Below the pieces are notes generated by a model. The model worked only from the letters and a program-made list of their open reading frames with translations, did not search any database and was not told the origin of the DNA. Both the position numbers and the translations under genes were made by a program. From Nocardia sp. NRRL S-836 (GTDB taxonomy: Bacteria > Actinomycetota > Actinomycetes > Mycobacteriales > Pseudonocardiaceae), in NCBI RefSeq assembly GCF_001279525.1, contig NZ_LGDY01000135.1, positions 1 through 42,160 of the forward strand: 42,160 nt of DNA. Direction: 5' to 3'. Positions 6,563 through 18,100 of this stretch are shown here, in pieces; positions within the stretch are counted from its first letter, which is position 1, and the number at the start of each line of letters is the position of its first letter.

Positions 6563-6952
6563 TCAGACGGTGAAGCCCAACGCCCGCAGCTGCTCGCGGC
6601 CGTCGTCGGTGATCTTCTCCGGGCCCCACGGCGGCATCCACACCCAGTTGATGCGGAAGTCCGACACGAGGCCACCGCCGCCGCCACCGGTCAGCGCGGC
6701 GCGGGTCTGGTCCTCGATGACGTCGGTCAGCGGGCAGGCCGCCGACGTGAGCGTCATGTCGATGGTGGCGACGTTGTCGGCGTCGACGTGGATGTCGTAG
6801 ACGAGACCCAGGTCGACGACGTTGATGCCGAGCTCCGGGTCGACGACGTCGCGCATCGCCTCCTCGACGTCGTCCAGTGCTGCGACGTCGGCCTTGGGCT
6901 CGAAGACAGGCATGCCCTCGGCCCCGCGGACGACCTGCTCTTCCGTGCTCAT
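6563..6952 (-). CDS. sufT: SufT-type metal-sulfur cluster assembly factor (MIP18/DUF59)
   Basis: 129 aa from ATG 6952, which overlaps the sufU stop as ATGA. The MIP18/DUF59 core is visible: DDVEEAMRDVVDPELGINVVDLGLVYDI (about 27-54), then TLTSAACPLTDVIEDQ with the conserved Cys, and WVWMPPWGPEKITDDGREQL near the end. These proteins help mature or deliver Fe-S clusters to targets. It is the last gene of the sufRBD-Rieske-CSUT operon and is followed by a 10-bp hairpin terminator. A longer in-frame reading from 7012 lies inside sufU and is not needed. A glycine run of six (about residue 94) is a low-complexity insertion. Confidence 0.9.
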   Translation of the reverse strand: MSTEEQVVRGAEGMPVFEPKADVAALDDVEEAMRDVVDPELGINVVDLGLVYDIHVDADNVATIDMTLTSAACPLTDVIEDQTRAALTGGGGGGLVSDFRINWVWMPPWGPEKITDDGREQLRALGFTV

Positions 6953-7389
6953 GCTGCTCCCTGGCTTCGTGCGACTGCGTCCTTGAACGCCATCCAGCCC
7001 AGCAGCGCGCACTTCACGCGCGCCGGGTACTTCGCGACACCGGCGAAGGCGATGCCGTCCTCCAGGACGTCCTCGTCGGGCTCGACCTTGCCGCGGCCCT
7101 GCATGAGCTCGACGAACGCGTCCATCTTCTCGAACGCCTCACCCACCGGCTTACCCACGACGAGATCGGTCAACACCGACGTCGACGCCTGGCTGATCGA
7201 GCAGCCCTGACCGTCGTAGGACACGTCCCGCACGACGTCGTCGACCACGTGCACCCGCAGCGTCACCTCGTCGCCGCAGGTCGGGTTGACCTGGAACGAC
7301 TCGGCGTCGTACGGGTCGCGCAGGCCTCGGCCGTGCGGGTTCTTGTAGTGGTCCAGGATGATCTCCTGGTACATCTGCTGGAGCTGCAT
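6949..7389 (-). CDS. sufU: SufU, zinc-dependent sulfurtransferase of Fe-S assembly
   Basis: 146 aa. Begins MQLQQMYQEIILDHYKNPHGRG, the typical start of SufU/IscU-like proteins. The conserved ligands are in place: Cys38 and Asp40 in NPTCGDE, Cys63 in GQGCSIS, and Cys127 in RVKCALLGW. In Gram-positive bacteria SufU takes the persulfide sulfur from SufS and passes it to the SufBCD scaffold. It starts 1 nt after the sufS stop and its own stop overlaps the sufT start, so it is translationally coupled on both sides. Confidence 0.93.
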   Translation of the reverse strand: MQLQQMYQEIILDHYKNPHGRGLRDPYDAESFQVNPTCGDEVTLRVHVVDDVVRDVSYDGQGCSISQASTSVLTDLVVGKPVGEAFEKMDAFVELMQGRGKVEPDEDVLEDGIAFAGVAKYPARVKCALLGWMAFKDAVARSQGAA

Positions 7390-7390
7390 C

Positions 7391-8686
<1,296 letters not shown>

Positions 8687-8694
8687 CTACAACG

Positions 8695-9468
8695 TCAGGA
8701 AAGGGTCGCTGCTTCCTTGGAACCGGTGTACTTCACGTAACCCTCGGCCTCGAGGACGTCGGCGAGCTCGCGGCCACCGGACTCGACGATGCGGCCACCG
8801 GCGAAGACGTGGACGAAGTCCGGCTGGATGTACTTGAGGATCCGGGTGTAGTGCGTGATCAGCATGACGCCGACCTCACCGCCGGCCTTGTACCGGTTGA
8901 CGCCCTCGGACACGACGCGCAGCGCGTCGACGTCGAGGCCGGAGTCGGTCTCGTCGAGGATCGCGATCTTCGGCTGGAGCAGGCCCAGCTGCAGGATCTC
9001 GTGGCGCTTCTTCTCACCGCCGGAGAAGCCCTCGTTCACCGAGCGCTCGGCGAACGCCGGGTCGATGTCGAGGTCGGCCATCGCGCCCTTGACCTCCTTC
9101 ACCCAGTGGCGGAGGTTCGGGGCCTCGCCGCGCACGGCGGTGGCGGCGGTGCGCAGGAAGTTCGACATCGAGACGCCGGGCACCTCGACCGGGTACTGCA
9201 TCGCGAGGAACAGGCCCGCGCGGGCGCGCTCGTCGACGGACATCTCCAGGACGTCCTCACCGTCGAGGGTGACGGTGCCCGAGGTGATCGTGTACTTCGG
9301 GTGCCCGGCGATCGCGTAGGACAGCGTGGACTTGCCGGAGCCGTTGGGGCCCATGATGGCGTGCGTCTCGCCGGCCTTGATCGTCAGGTCGACGCCCTTG
9401 AGGATCTCCTTGGGAGCGTCCTCGCTGACGACCGAGACGTGCAGGTCCTTGATCTCAAGGGTGGCCAT
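8695..9468 (-). CDS. sufC: SufC, ATPase of the SufBCD scaffold
   Basis: 257 aa. ABC-type ATPase with Walker A GPNGSGKST (about 40-48), signature FSGGEKKRHEIL, and Walker B AILDETDSGLD, including the DETDSGLD form typical of SufC. It is cytosolic and powers conformational changes of the SufB-SufD scaffold during cluster assembly. The neighbour upstream is the Rieske gene (32-nt gap) and the one downstream is sufS. Confidence 0.96.
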   Translation of the reverse strand: MATLEIKDLHVSVVSEDAPKEILKGVDLTIKAGETHAIMGPNGSGKSTLSYAIAGHPKYTITSGTVTLDGEDVLEMSVDERARAGLFLAMQYPVEVPGVSMSNFLRTAATAVRGEAPNLRHWVKEVKGAMADLDIDPAFAERSVNEGFSGGEKKRHEILQLGLLQPKIAILDETDSGLDVDALRVVSEGVNRYKAGGEVGVMLITHYTRILKYIQPDFVHVFAGGRIVESGGRELADVLEAEGYVKYTGSKEAATLS

Positions 9469-9500
9469 GACTTGCCGTTCTCCTGGTGGTGTAGCTGAAG

Positions 9501-9815
9501 TCAGTTCGTGGTGACGGTGACGTCGACGAACACGTCGCCGTCACGGATGTCGACGGCGTAGACGTCGACCGGTTCGGTGGCGGGCGGCGAGGAGGGCTTG
9601 CCGGTCTGCAGGTCGAAGCACGACCCGTGCAGCCAGCACTCGATCCCCTTGCGGGAGACCTCGCCCTCGCTCAGCGACACCGCGGCGTGCGAGCACAGAT
9701 CCGCGAGCGCGTGCACCCGCTCGCCGTTGCGCACCAGCACGACGTCAGTTCCGTCGACGTCTGCTGCGAACGGCTTGCGGTCGTCCAGATCGGACAGTGC
9801 ACACACCCTGATCAC
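9501..9815 (-). CDS. Rieske [2Fe-2S] ferredoxin-like protein in the suf operon
   Basis: 104 aa from GTG 9815; the GTGA overlap with the sufD stop fixes the start. The Rieske motif is complete: Cys41-x-His43 (CSHAAVSL) and Cys60-x2-His63 (CWLHGSCFD), as in ferredoxin components of non-heme dioxygenases. It probably carries electrons, perhaps reducing Fe3+ or sulfane sulfur during cluster assembly, but this role is inferred only from its position inside the operon between sufD and sufC. A longer in-frame extension upstream lies within sufD and is a shadow. Confidence 0.9.
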   Translation of the reverse strand: MIRVCALSDLDDRKPFAADVDGTDVVLVRNGERVHALADLCSHAAVSLSEGEVSRKGIECWLHGSCFDLQTGKPSSPPATEPVDVYAVDIRDGDVFVDVTVTTN

Positions 9816-10969
9816 GCGCCGACCGCCTCGAGCTCTGCCTCGATGGCCGCCTCCAGGCGCTCGCGCACCTCGGGGACGGCGATCTTCGCGATCAGCTCCT
9901 GGAAGAAGCCGCGCACGACGAGACGCCGTGCCTGCTCCTCCGGGATGCCGCGCGCCTGCAGGTAGAACAGCTGCTCGTCGTCGAACCGGCCGGTGGCGCT
10001 GGCGTGGCCCGCGCCCTCGATCTCGCCCGTCTCGATCTCCAGGTTCGGCACCGAGTCGGCACGCGCACCATCGGTCAGGATCAGGTTGCGGTTCAGCTCG
10101 AAGGTCTCGGTGCCCTCGGCCGCCGCGCGGATCAGCACGTCGCCGATCCACACCGCGTGCGCGCCCTCGCCCTGCAACGCGCCCTTGTAGACGACGTTGC
10201 TGCGGCAGTTGGGCTGCGCGTGGTCGATGAACGGCCGGTGCTCCTGGTGCTGCCCGGCGTCCGCGAAGTACAGGCCGAACAGCTCGGCGTCGCCGCCGCG
10301 GCCCGCGTACTGCACGACCGGGGTGACGCGGACGACGTCGCCGCCCAGCGTCACGACCGTGTGCCGCAGCGTCGCGTCGCGGCCGAGCTTGAGGTGGTGC
10401 TGCGAGACGTGCACGGCGTCGTCGGCCCAGTCGTGGATGGTGATCACCGTGAGGTGCGCGCCGTCCGCGACGAGGAACTCGACGTTGTCCGCGTACGCGC
10501 CGGAACCGCGGAAGTCCAGGATCACGGTGCCCTCGGCGAACTGCGAGGCCTTGACCTGGAGGTGGCCGTACGCGACGGCACCGGCGCCGGGGCCGGTCAC
10601 CGTGACGGTGGTCGGCTCCGACTTCGCGTCGCCGGGCAGCGTCACGACCGTGGCGTTCTCGAACGACGAGTACGCCTGCGCCGCGACGCGGTCACCGGGG
10701 ACACCGGCCTTGCCGAGGCGGTCGTCGTCACGACCGACCGTCTCGACGGTGACACCGGCGGCGGCGTTCACCTCAACGGCGGCGGAACCTGTCGCCGCAG
10801 CGCCGGAGTGCAGACCGGCAAGACGCTTGAGAGGAGTGAAGCGCCAGATCTCCTCACGGCCGCCCGGCACCTCGAACGCGTTCACGTCGAAGGACGTGAA
10901 GTGCTCCGCGCGCGAGGCGACCGGGACGACAGCACCGTGGGAGTGAGGTTGAGTCGACAGGGCGGCCAT
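9812..10969 (-). CDS. sufD: SufD, Fe-S cluster scaffold subunit
   Basis: 385 aa. A right-handed beta-helix SufB/SufD family protein with a long run of short beta strands in the middle (for example HLKLGRDATLRHTVVTLGGD) and the family end segment DEQLFYLQARGIPEEQARRLVVRGFFQEL. It pairs with SufB to form the assembly site. The start ATG 10969 follows the sufB stop by 1 nt. Ends in a 4-nt overlap with the Rieske gene. Confidence 0.95.
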   Translation of the reverse strand: MAALSTQPHSHGAVVPVASRAEHFTSFDVNAFEVPGGREEIWRFTPLKRLAGLHSGAAATGSAAVEVNAAAGVTVETVGRDDDRLGKAGVPGDRVAAQAYSSFENATVVTLPGDAKSEPTTVTVTGPGAGAVAYGHLQVKASQFAEGTVILDFRGSGAYADNVEFLVADGAHLTVITIHDWADDAVHVSQHHLKLGRDATLRHTVVTLGGDVVRVTPVVQYAGRGGDAELFGLYFADAGQHQEHRPFIDHAQPNCRSNVVYKGALQGEGAHAVWIGDVLIRAAAEGTETFELNRNLILTDGARADSVPNLEIETGEIEGAGHASATGRFDDEQLFYLQARGIPEEQARRLVVRGFFQELIAKIAVPEVRERLEAAIEAELEAVGA

Positions 10970-10970
10970 G

Positions 10971-12425
10971 TCAGCCGACGGCCCCTTCCATCTGCAGTTC
11001 GATCAGGCGGTTCAGTTCGAGGGCGTACTCCATGGGGAGCTCGCGCGCGATGGGCTCGACGAACCCGCGCACGATCATCGCCATGGCCTCGTCCTCGTTG
11101 AGGCCGCGCGACATCAGGTAGAACAGCTGGTCCTCGGAGACCTTCGAGACCGTGGCCTCGTGGCCCATCGCGACGTCGTCCTCGCGGACGTCGACGTACG
11201 GGTAGGTGTCCGACCGGCTGATGGTGTCGACCAGCAGCGCGTCGCACTTCACCGTGGACTTCGAGTGGTGCGCCCGCTTGTTGACCTGGACCAGGCCGCG
11301 GTACGACGTGCGGCCACCGCCACGCGCCACCGACTTCGAGATGATCGTCGAAGAGGTGTGCGGTGCCATGTGGACCATCTTGGCGCCGGCGTCCTGGTGC
11401 TGGCCCTCGCCCGCGAACGCGATCGAGAGGACCTCGCCCTTGGCGTGCTCGCCCATCAGGAAGACGGCCGGGTACTTCATGGTCACCTTGGAGCCGATGT
11501 TGCCGTCGACCCACTCCATGGTCGCGCCCTCTTCGGCCTTGGCGCGCTTGGTGACCAGGTTGTAGACGTTGTTCGACCAGTTCTGGATCGTCGTGTAGCG
11601 GCAGCGGCCGCCCTTCTTCACGATGATCTCGACCACGGCCGAGTGCAGCGAGTCCGAGGAGTAGATCGGCGCCGTGCAGCCCTCGACGTAGTGCACGTAG
11701 GCACCCTCGTCGACGATGATCAGCGTGCGCTCGAACTGGCCCATGTTCTCGGTGTTGATCCGGAAGTAGGCCTGCAGCGGGATGTCCACGTGCACGCCCT
11801 TGGGCACGTAGATGAACGAGCCACCGGACCACGTCGCGGCGTTGAGCGCCGAGAACTTGTTGTCACCGGCCGGGATGACGGAGCCGAAGTACTCCTTGAA
11901 GAGCTCCGGCTGCTCCTTGAGCGCCGTGTCGGTGTCGAGGAAGAGGACACCCTGCTGCTCCAGGTCCTCGCGGATCTGGTGGTAGACGACCTCGGACTCG
12001 TACTGAGCCGCGACACCGGCGACGAGGCGCTGCTTCTCAGCCTCGGGGATGCCCAGTCGGTCGTAGGTGTTCTTGATCTCCTCGGGCAGGTCCTCCCAGC
12101 TGGTGGCCTGCTTCTCCGTGGACCGCACGAAGTACTTGATCGAGTCGAAGTCGATCCCAGAGAGGTCGGCGCCCCAGTTCGGCATCGGCTTGAGGTCGAA
12201 GAGCTTGAGCGCCTTCAACCGGTACTCGAGCATCCACTCGGGCTCGTCCTTCTTCGCCGAGATGTCGCGGACGACGTCCTCGCTGAGGCCTCGGCGGGCG
12301 CTCGCGCCGGCAACGTCCGAGTCGGCCCAGCCGAACTCGTAGTTGCCGAGAGACGCGATGGTCTCTTCCTGCGTGAGCGGAGACTGCACCGTGGTGGGCG
12401 TGCGCTGCTCGGCAGCGGCAGTCAT
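10971..12425 (-). CDS. sufB: SufB, Fe-S cluster scaffold subunit
   Basis: 484 aa, full length, with no intein, unlike some actinobacterial SufB. Landmarks: [12 protein letters not shown] at the N terminus, [21 protein letters not shown] in the middle, the Cys-containing [18 protein letters not shown] and [12 protein letters not shown] segments, and [21 protein letters not shown] near the end. The ATG at 12425 overlaps the sufR stop (ATGA), with a GGAGGGG ribosome site 7 nt upstream. SufB carries the nascent cluster in the SufBC2D complex. Confidence 0.97.
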   Translation of the reverse strand: MTAAAEQRTPTTVQSPLTQEETIASLGNYEFGWADSDVAGASARRGLSEDVVRDISAKKDEPEWMLEYRLKALKLFDLKPMPNWGADLSGIDFDSIKYFVRSTEKQATSWEDLPEEIKNTYDRLGIPEAEKQRLVAGVAAQYESEVVYHQIREDLEQQGVLFLDTDTALKEQPELFKEYFGSVIPAGDNKFSALNAATWSGGSFIYVPKGVHVDIPLQAYFRINTENMGQFERTLIIVDEGAYVHYVEGCTAPIYSSDSLHSAVVEIIVKKGGRCRYTTIQNWSNNVYNLVTKRAKAEEGATMEWVDGNIGSKVTMKYPAVFLMGEHAKGEVLSIAFAGEGQHQDAGAKMVHMAPHTSSTIISKSVARGGGRTSYRGLVQVNKRAHHSKSTVKCDALLVDTISRSDTYPYVDVREDDVAMGHEATVSKVSEDQLFYLMSRGLNEDEAMAMIVRGFVEPIARELPMEYALELNRLIELQMEGAVG

Positions 12426-13123
12426 GCGGGCTCCCCTCCATCATCTGGGATCCGTGAAATGTTCGGGATGTGCGTCGTGCACACGGCGTGGCCGCGGGCG
12501 ATCGTCGCGAGGCGCTGCACGTGGGTTCCGAGGAGGTTCGCGAACGTCTCCGTCTCGGTCTCGCACAGCTGGGGGAACTCGGCAGCCACGTGGGCGACCG
12601 GGCAGTGGTGCTGGCACAGCTGCTCGCCAACCCCCACGTTTCGTACTGCCGCAGCGTAGCCCTCCCTGGTCAGCGCCGCTGCGAGGGCCTTGGCCCGTTC
12701 GGCGGGCGTGGCCTGCGCCACGATCGTCGAGCGGTGCCGGTCCACGAGCGCGTCGACCCGGCTCTGTGCGAACGCCCTGACCGCTTCCTCGCCACCTGTC
12801 TGCGCGAGGAACCGGATCGCGGCGACCGCCAGGTCGTCGTAGGCGTGGCCGAACCGGGCGCGCCCGGCGTCGGTCAGCAGGAAGAGCTTCGCGGGACGGC
12901 CACGACCGCGCTGGGTCTGGCGGGGGGCGTCCCTCGTCGTCGCTTCGCCGTCCGCGAGCAGTGCGTCGATGTGACGGCGCACGGCCGTGGGGCTGATGCC
13001 CAGTTCCTCGGCCACAGCGGCCGCGGTGACCGGGCCCTGTTCCAGCAGGAGCCTGGCGACGGCACGCCGAGTCCTGCCGTCGTGCTGCGGCACGACGTCA
13101 AGGTGCTTCTCGGCGTTTTTCAC
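12422..13123 (-). CDS. sufR: SufR, Fe-S-sensing repressor of the suf operon
   Basis: 233 aa from GTG 13123. A winged-helix DNA-binding half (about 10-85: [38 protein letters not shown]) is followed by a sensor half with cysteines that can hold a cluster ([33 protein letters not shown]). It matches the actinobacterial SufR (Rv1460) type, which represses the operon when loaded with a [4Fe-4S] cluster. It is the first gene of the operon, and a matching operator overlaps its own start codon, so it is probably self-regulating and leaderless. Longer in-frame readings upstream cross the divergent promoter and lack support. Confidence 0.92.
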   Translation of the reverse strand: MKNAEKHLDVVPQHDGRTRRAVARLLLEQGPVTAAAVAEELGISPTAVRRHIDALLADGEATTRDAPRQTQRGRGRPAKLFLLTDAGRARFGHAYDDLAVAAIRFLAQTGGEEAVRAFAQSRVDALVDRHRSTIVAQATPAERAKALAAALTREGYAAAVRNVGVGEQLCQHHCPVAHVAAEFPQLCETETETFANLLGTHVQRLATIARGHAVCTTHIPNISRIPDDGGEPA

Positions 13124-13158
13124 AACACCAGTGTTGCGTATTTCGCCGGAGGTCGCAA
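13120..13158 (-). promoter_or_regulatory. suf operon promoter with SufR operator
   Basis: On the minus strand: -35 TTGCGA (13153-13158), 17-nt spacer, -10 AACACT (13130-13135), and the GTG start 6 nt after the -10, so transcription probably begins at the start codon. The sequence ACACT-N5-TGTGA occupies 13120-13134, the form recalled for the mycobacterial SufR operator, and covers the -10 and the start codon. A partly overlapping perfect palindrome CAACAC-CA-GTGTTG (13123-13136) is also present. Binding here would block RNA polymerase directly. Confidence 0.7.
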
Positions 13159-13205
13159 AGATCGCGGTCACAGGGTGACCTGACTCACGGCGGAGTGGGG
13201 CTGGA

Positions 13206-13217
13206 TACGCTGCTGGC
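13206..13217 (+). promoter_or_regulatory. -10 element of mptB, probable leaderless start
   Basis: TACGCT (13206-13211) lies exactly 6 nt before the mptB ATG, and no ribosome site is present. This spacing places the transcription start on the A of ATG. No convincing -35 is seen. Confidence 0.4.
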
Positions 13218-14750
13218 ATGCCCACTTCCGGCGGAGCCGTGACTCCGGAGAGCGACCTCTTGAACGGTCGAGAGCGTCGCCAGCTGGACATCGTCCGTCG
13301 CTGGGGCACCATCGGCGCGCTGCTGCTGACCGTCGGGTCCCTGGGCGGTGGCGCCGCGCCCATCTACTCGCCGCTCTACGGCGTGCCCGTGCTCGGCCTG
13401 TTCTCGCGGATGCCCTCGGTCGCGATGGGCGTCGTCTGGACCGGCATCTTCATGATCGTGTCGGCCTGGCTGGCGCTCGGGCGCTTCGTGCGGCCGGGCC
13501 GGGTGCGGATCGTGTCGCGCAGCCAGATGGACCGCACGCTGCTGATGTGGACCGTCCCGCTGGTCTTCTGCGTGCCGATGTTCTCCCGCGATGTGTACTC
13601 CTACCTGGCGCAATGCGAGATCGCGGCCCGCGGCCTCGACCCGTACGAGCTCGGCCCGGCCTCGGCGCTGGGCGTCGACCACGTGCTGACCCGCGGTGTG
13701 CCGAACATCTGGCGCGAGACCCCCGCCCCGTACGGCCCGCTGTTCCTCGCGGTCGGCCGGGTGCTGGCGATGATCACCGGCGACCACGTCGTGTCGGGCG
13801 TGTTCGTGCACCGGCTGCTGGTGCTGTGCGGCCTGGCGATGATCGTGTGGGCACTGCCGCGCCTCGCGGCCCGCTTCGGCGTGTCACCCGTCGGGGCGCT
13901 GTGGCTGGGCGCGCTCAACCCGCTGGTGCTGTTCCACATCGTGATCGGCGTGCACAACGACGGCCTGGCGCTGGGCCTGATGCTCGTCGGCATCGAGCTC
14001 GCCCTGCGCGGCCTGGAACCGCTGCGGTGGTGGTGGATCACGTTCGGCGCCGCCACGATCGTGTGCGCGGCCATGGTGAAGATCCCCGCGATGGCCGCGC
14101 TCGGCTTCGTCGGCGTCCTGGTGGCCCGCAAGCTCGGCGGCCGGATCAAGCACCTGCTGCTGGTGGCCGCGGTCATGGCCGCGATCGCCGGCGTCGGCGT
14201 GGTCGTGATCTGCCTGGGCACCGGCTTCGGCTTCGGCTGGATCGAGACGCTGAACGTCGCCTCGGTCGTGAAGTCGTGGATGTCGCCACCGACGGCGCTG
14301 GGCTTCATGGGCGGCGGCCTCGGCATCCTGCTGAGCCTCGGCAACCACACCGACTCGATGATCGCGCTCGCCCGCCTGCTCAGCCAGGGCGTGTCGATCG
14401 TGATCACGGTCGGGTTGCTGTGGCGGACGTTCAAGGGCCGGCTGAAGGCGATGAACGCCCTGGGCGCGGCGCTCGGCGCGATCCTGGTGCTCGGGCCGGT
14501 GCTGCAGCCGTGGTACGTGCTGTGGGCGGTGCTGCCGATGGCGACGGCGGTGATCGGGCCGCGGTTCCGGGCGTTCGCGATGGTCACCAGCGCGGTGATC
14601 GCGGTGATCCTGCCGCCGACCGGGTCGGCTTTCGACGGGCGGGCCTACACCGTGCCGCAGGCGGTGGCGGGGGCTGTGATCACGTTCGCGGTTTGCGTGG
14701 TGCTGGCTCGGAAGCGGGTTGGGCCGTTCCTGCGGTCGGACGCGGTGTGA
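13218..14750 (+). CDS. mptB: MptB, polyprenol-phosphate-mannose-dependent alpha-1,6-mannosyltransferase
   Basis: 510 aa, about 12 or more membrane segments, a GT-C fold glycosyltransferase that uses polyprenyl-phosphate mannose on the outer face of the membrane to build the mannan core of lipomannan-like glycolipids. The first extracytoplasmic loop carries the conserved acidic motif FSRDVYSYLAQ (about 122-132), followed by RGLDPYELGP and APYGPLFLAVGR. GVHNDGLALGLMLVG and LQPWYVLWAVLP are further family landmarks. It is divergent from sufR, as Rv1459c is from Rv1460. No terminator is evident downstream; the next 415 nt hold no gene. Confidence 0.85.
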   Translation: MPTSGGAVTPESDLLNGRERRQLDIVRRWGTIGALLLTVGSLGGGAAPIYSPLYGVPVLGLFSRMPSVAMGVVWTGIFMIVSAWLALGRFVRPGRVRIVSRSQMDRTLLMWTVPLVFCVPMFSRDVYSYLAQCEIAARGLDPYELGPASALGVDHVLTRGVPNIWRETPAPYGPLFLAVGRVLAMITGDHVVSGVFVHRLLVLCGLAMIVWALPRLAARFGVSPVGALWLGALNPLVLFHIVIGVHNDGLALGLMLVGIELALRGLEPLRWWWITFGAATIVCAAMVKIPAMAALGFVGVLVARKLGGRIKHLLLVAAVMAAIAGVGVVVICLGTGFGFGWIETLNVASVVKSWMSPPTALGFMGGGLGILLSLGNHTDSMIALARLLSQGVSIVITVGLLWRTFKGRLKAMNALGAALGAILVLGPVLQPWYVLWAVLPMATAVIGPRFRAFAMVTSAVIAVILPPTGSAFDGRAYTVPQAVAGAVITFAVCVVLARKRVGPFLRSDAV

Positions 14751-15165
14751 GAGGCGGCATCGGCGGGCGCTGACGGGGGTGTGGGCGTTGGCTGCGGTGC
14801 GCCGGCGGGGCGTTGACTGGGGCGCGGCCCTGCCTGGGTTGCGGGCGCCGGAGGCGCTGACCGCGGTGTGACGCGTGGTGCTCGGTGCGCGTGGCGCCGA
14901 ACGGGTCCGCCCTGGCCACGTGAGTCAGCCGCACGCGAGCTGGCACGTGCGGAACCCAGCCGTGCAGGTCGTGGCGGCGGCCCGGACCACCTCACCGTGA
15001 CATCCACCAGACGCCCCTCCCCGGCGATCCGGACAAGCTTCACCCGACCAGGTGACCACGCACGCCACCGCCAACGGCCGTTCGCGCGGTCGGCTCGGTA
15101 ACCACACCACGTCGGCGGACGACTACCCGGCAGAGGAAGATCGAGGCCGGAGGGGGTGGTGCGGC
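14751..15165. other. Non-coding gap between mptB and the patatin gene
   Basis: No credible gene on either strand. The sequence is G-rich on the plus strand, with loosely repeated GGCGCTGAC/GGGGCGTTGAC pieces between 14768 and 14870. The GTG at 15052, in frame with the patatin gene, would add 38 residues without recognisable similarity and without a ribosome site, so it is not used. A weak TTGACT occurs at 14813-14818 with no convincing -10 partner. Confidence 0.5.
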
Positions 15166-18100
15166 GTGTCCGGGAAACCCATGTCGCGGGAAGAGGTCCG
15201 GTTCGCCGTGGTCCTCAACGGGGGTGTGAGCCTGGCCGTCTGGATGGGCGGTGTCGTGCTGGAACTGGACCGGCTGACCAGGGCGGGGTCGGCCTACCAG
15301 CCGTTGCTGGACCTGGTCGGGTGCACGGCCAGGGCCGATGTCATCGCCGGGACGTCGGCCGGGGGGATCAACGGGGCCGCGCTGGCGTTGTCGCAGGTCA
15401 ACAAAGGGGCTGACCTGAGCAGGCTGCGGGACCTGTGGGCGGAGCAGGGGCGGATGGAGCAGTTGCTCAGGACGCCGTTCAAGGGGGAGCCGGCCTCGCT
15501 GCTCAAGGGGGACGAGTTCTTCCTGCCGCGGTTGCAGGAGGCGTTGGCGCGGCTGACGACCGACTTCGACCCGACCGCGCCGGACGAGCGGCCGATCGAC
15601 CTGCGGATCACGACCACGTTGCTGGGTGGGGTGCCGACGACCAGCTACGACGACCTGGGGCAGCCGTTGACGCAGTCGGTGCACCAGGGCAGTTTCTCGT
15701 TCCGGCGCGATCCCTACAACTGGGTGTCCGAGCAGTCCAGGGACGACTTCGCCGCGGACGGGCTGGGCGACCGGGTGTTGCAGCTCGCGCTCGCGGCGAG
15801 GAGCTCGGCCAGCTTTCCGTTCGCGTTCGAGCCCAGCTTCATCCCGGTGGGCGGGCAGCACTCGCCCGACCGGCCCGACATGGGGGACGTGGCCAGCTGG
15901 GCCAACGGGGGTGACCGCAGCAGGTTCGCCGTCGACGGCGGGGTGCTGGTCAACACGCCGACCAGGGAGGCGTTGGAGGCGATCGACCGCATGCCCGCCG
16001 ACGGGCCGGTGCGGCGGGTGATGTTGCTGGTGTTCCCGCACGCCGAGCCGCTCGGGTCGGAGCCGCAGGCGGACGTGGTGGGCAAGGGGCCGACGACGGT
16101 CAACGCGGGCGCGAAGCTGCTGAGTGCCATGTCGAGCCAGGCGAACCGCACGTACGTCGAGAAGATCGAGGAGCACAACCGGCGCGCCGCCAGCAGCAGG
16201 GGTGGGCGGATGGCGTTGCTGGAACGGTTGCACGCCAACGAGGAGAACGTGGTCGACGAGGTGTACTCGTTGGCGGACAAGCTGTTCGGGCACTACGAGG
16301 ACGTGGAGATCCGGCTCGCGGCGCGGCAGGTCACGGCGCAGCAGTTCGCGCTGCCCAGGGGGAACCCGGCGAACTGGTCGTTCGAACGGGCGCGGCGGGC
16401 CGCGGAGAACGCGCAGCGCCAGTGGAAGAAGAAGCACGGTGTGCTGCCGTACGTGCCGGGGGTGCGGCTGCCGAGCACCGTGTGCCGCGCGGACCTGGGC
16501 TGGGAGTGGGGCATCACGATGGCCGAGCGGCTCGGGGCCTCGGCGCTCGACCTGCTCAAGCGGCTCGTGTGGGTGGCGCCGGACGGTCAGGCCGACCGGA
16601 TCGCGCTGGCCCGGCGGGAGCTGCACCAGGTCAGGGCGGAGCTGCGGCGGCTGCGGGAGGAGCTGTTCCGGTGGCAGCCGTCGGACTCGCTGGGCGAGGA
16701 GTACTGGACCGGGCGGCTCGCGAGCTACCACGAGCACATGGTCGACGGGCACCTCGGGCTGGAGGTCAAGGCGCAGGTGGCCGAGATCGGCCGGGTCGTC
16801 GGCGCGGCCAGGCAGGTCGTGGGTGATCTCGACGAGCACCGGCTCAAGCTCGGTGGCCTGACGGCGTGGCACGCGTTGCTCGACACCGCGCCCACCGCGC
16901 AGGAGGCGGGGCTGTCCGACGGGGAACGGTGGCTGAGCCGCCTGCTGGCGCTGGAGATCGCGGGCACGTGCCTGTCCGACGACGCCTCCACGGGGATGGA
17001 CACGCCGGTCGAGCTGGTGCAGGTGTCGCTGCAGACGCGCAACGCGTTCGCGCAGCAGTCGCTCACGGCCGACGACAAGGCGGGCGGGGCGTCGCTGTCG
17101 CGGTTCTCCGGGTTCCTGAAGCGGTCGTGGCGGGTCAACGACTGGATCTGGGGCCGGCTCGACGGCGCCACGATGCTGTGCCGGGTGCTGTTCGACCCGC
17201 GCCGGTTGCGGCGCATGGACCTGCTGGGGCGTCCGGACGACGACGAGCGCACGCCGGAGCAGCGCGCGGCCGCGGTCGTCGACCACGTCATCGCGGCGAT
17301 GTTCGGGCCCGAGCTGCCCACCCAGGTCGCGGTGTGCGCGAACGAGGCCAAGGAGGAGCTGCGGGACATCTACGAGACCGACGGCGAGCTGTCGCCGTCG
17401 TCGATCAAGCTCGCGGAGCTGGCCGCGTGGGGCCTGCACTGGCGGATCATCTGCGAGGAGCTGCCGCGGCTGCGGGCGGCCATCATCGCCGACCGCGGTG
17501 ATGGCGCTGACCAGCGGTCGCGCGGTGAGCTGTTCCTGGAGGAGCACGCGGACCTGTTGCGGCGCCTGGAGTTCCCGCAGGAGCACACGGTCACGCTCGG
17601 CATGGCCGCGCTGACCGCGTTCGACCGCGCGGGCATCGGCCGCGAGCCGCTCACGCAGGAGGCGGCGTCGGACCAGATGATCCGCACGGCCGCGACCGCC
17701 GCCGCCGTCGCGGTCACGGTCGCCGACTCCGAACGCGCCGGGCTCACGGCGGTGCGGCCGGTCACCAGGGTCATGCGCGGCGGCGCGCTGCTCCCCTACT
17801 GGACCATCACCGGTCTGACCAGGGGCGGGAAGCTGGCCCAGTTCCTCGGTCTGCTCGGGCTCGCCGTCGGTGGCGCGCTGGTCGTCATGGCGTTGTTCGG
17901 GCTGCTGCCGTCGTGGGCGGCCGGGCCGGGCGCGGCGATCGGCGCGGCGTCGCTGCTGGCCGCTTTCGGTTACGCCGCACTGCGTTCCGGCACGCTGCTG
18001 CACGGCCTGGTGCTGCTGTCACCGGTGATCCCGCTGACGGCCGTGGCCGTCGACCGGCTGCCGGACGACCGGTCGCAGCTCACCACCGGCACGGTCACCG

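Noticed and set aside
6083..6573. Plus-strand frames across the tRNA-like cluster
   Set aside because: They read GLEPGT/GIEPG-type phrases that arise from antisense translation of T arms; the RNA elements explain them.
10971..12425. Possible SufB intein
   Set aside because: SufB is 484 aa and continuous with family landmarks; no insertion.
14645..15043. 132-codon minus-strand frame after mptB
   Set aside because: Pro/Ala/Arg-rich, half antisense to mptB, no ribosome site.
15040..18003. 987-codon minus-strand frame opposite the patatin gene
   Set aside because: Arg/His/Pro-rich composition with no domain motif; the plus strand carries the clear patatin motifs.
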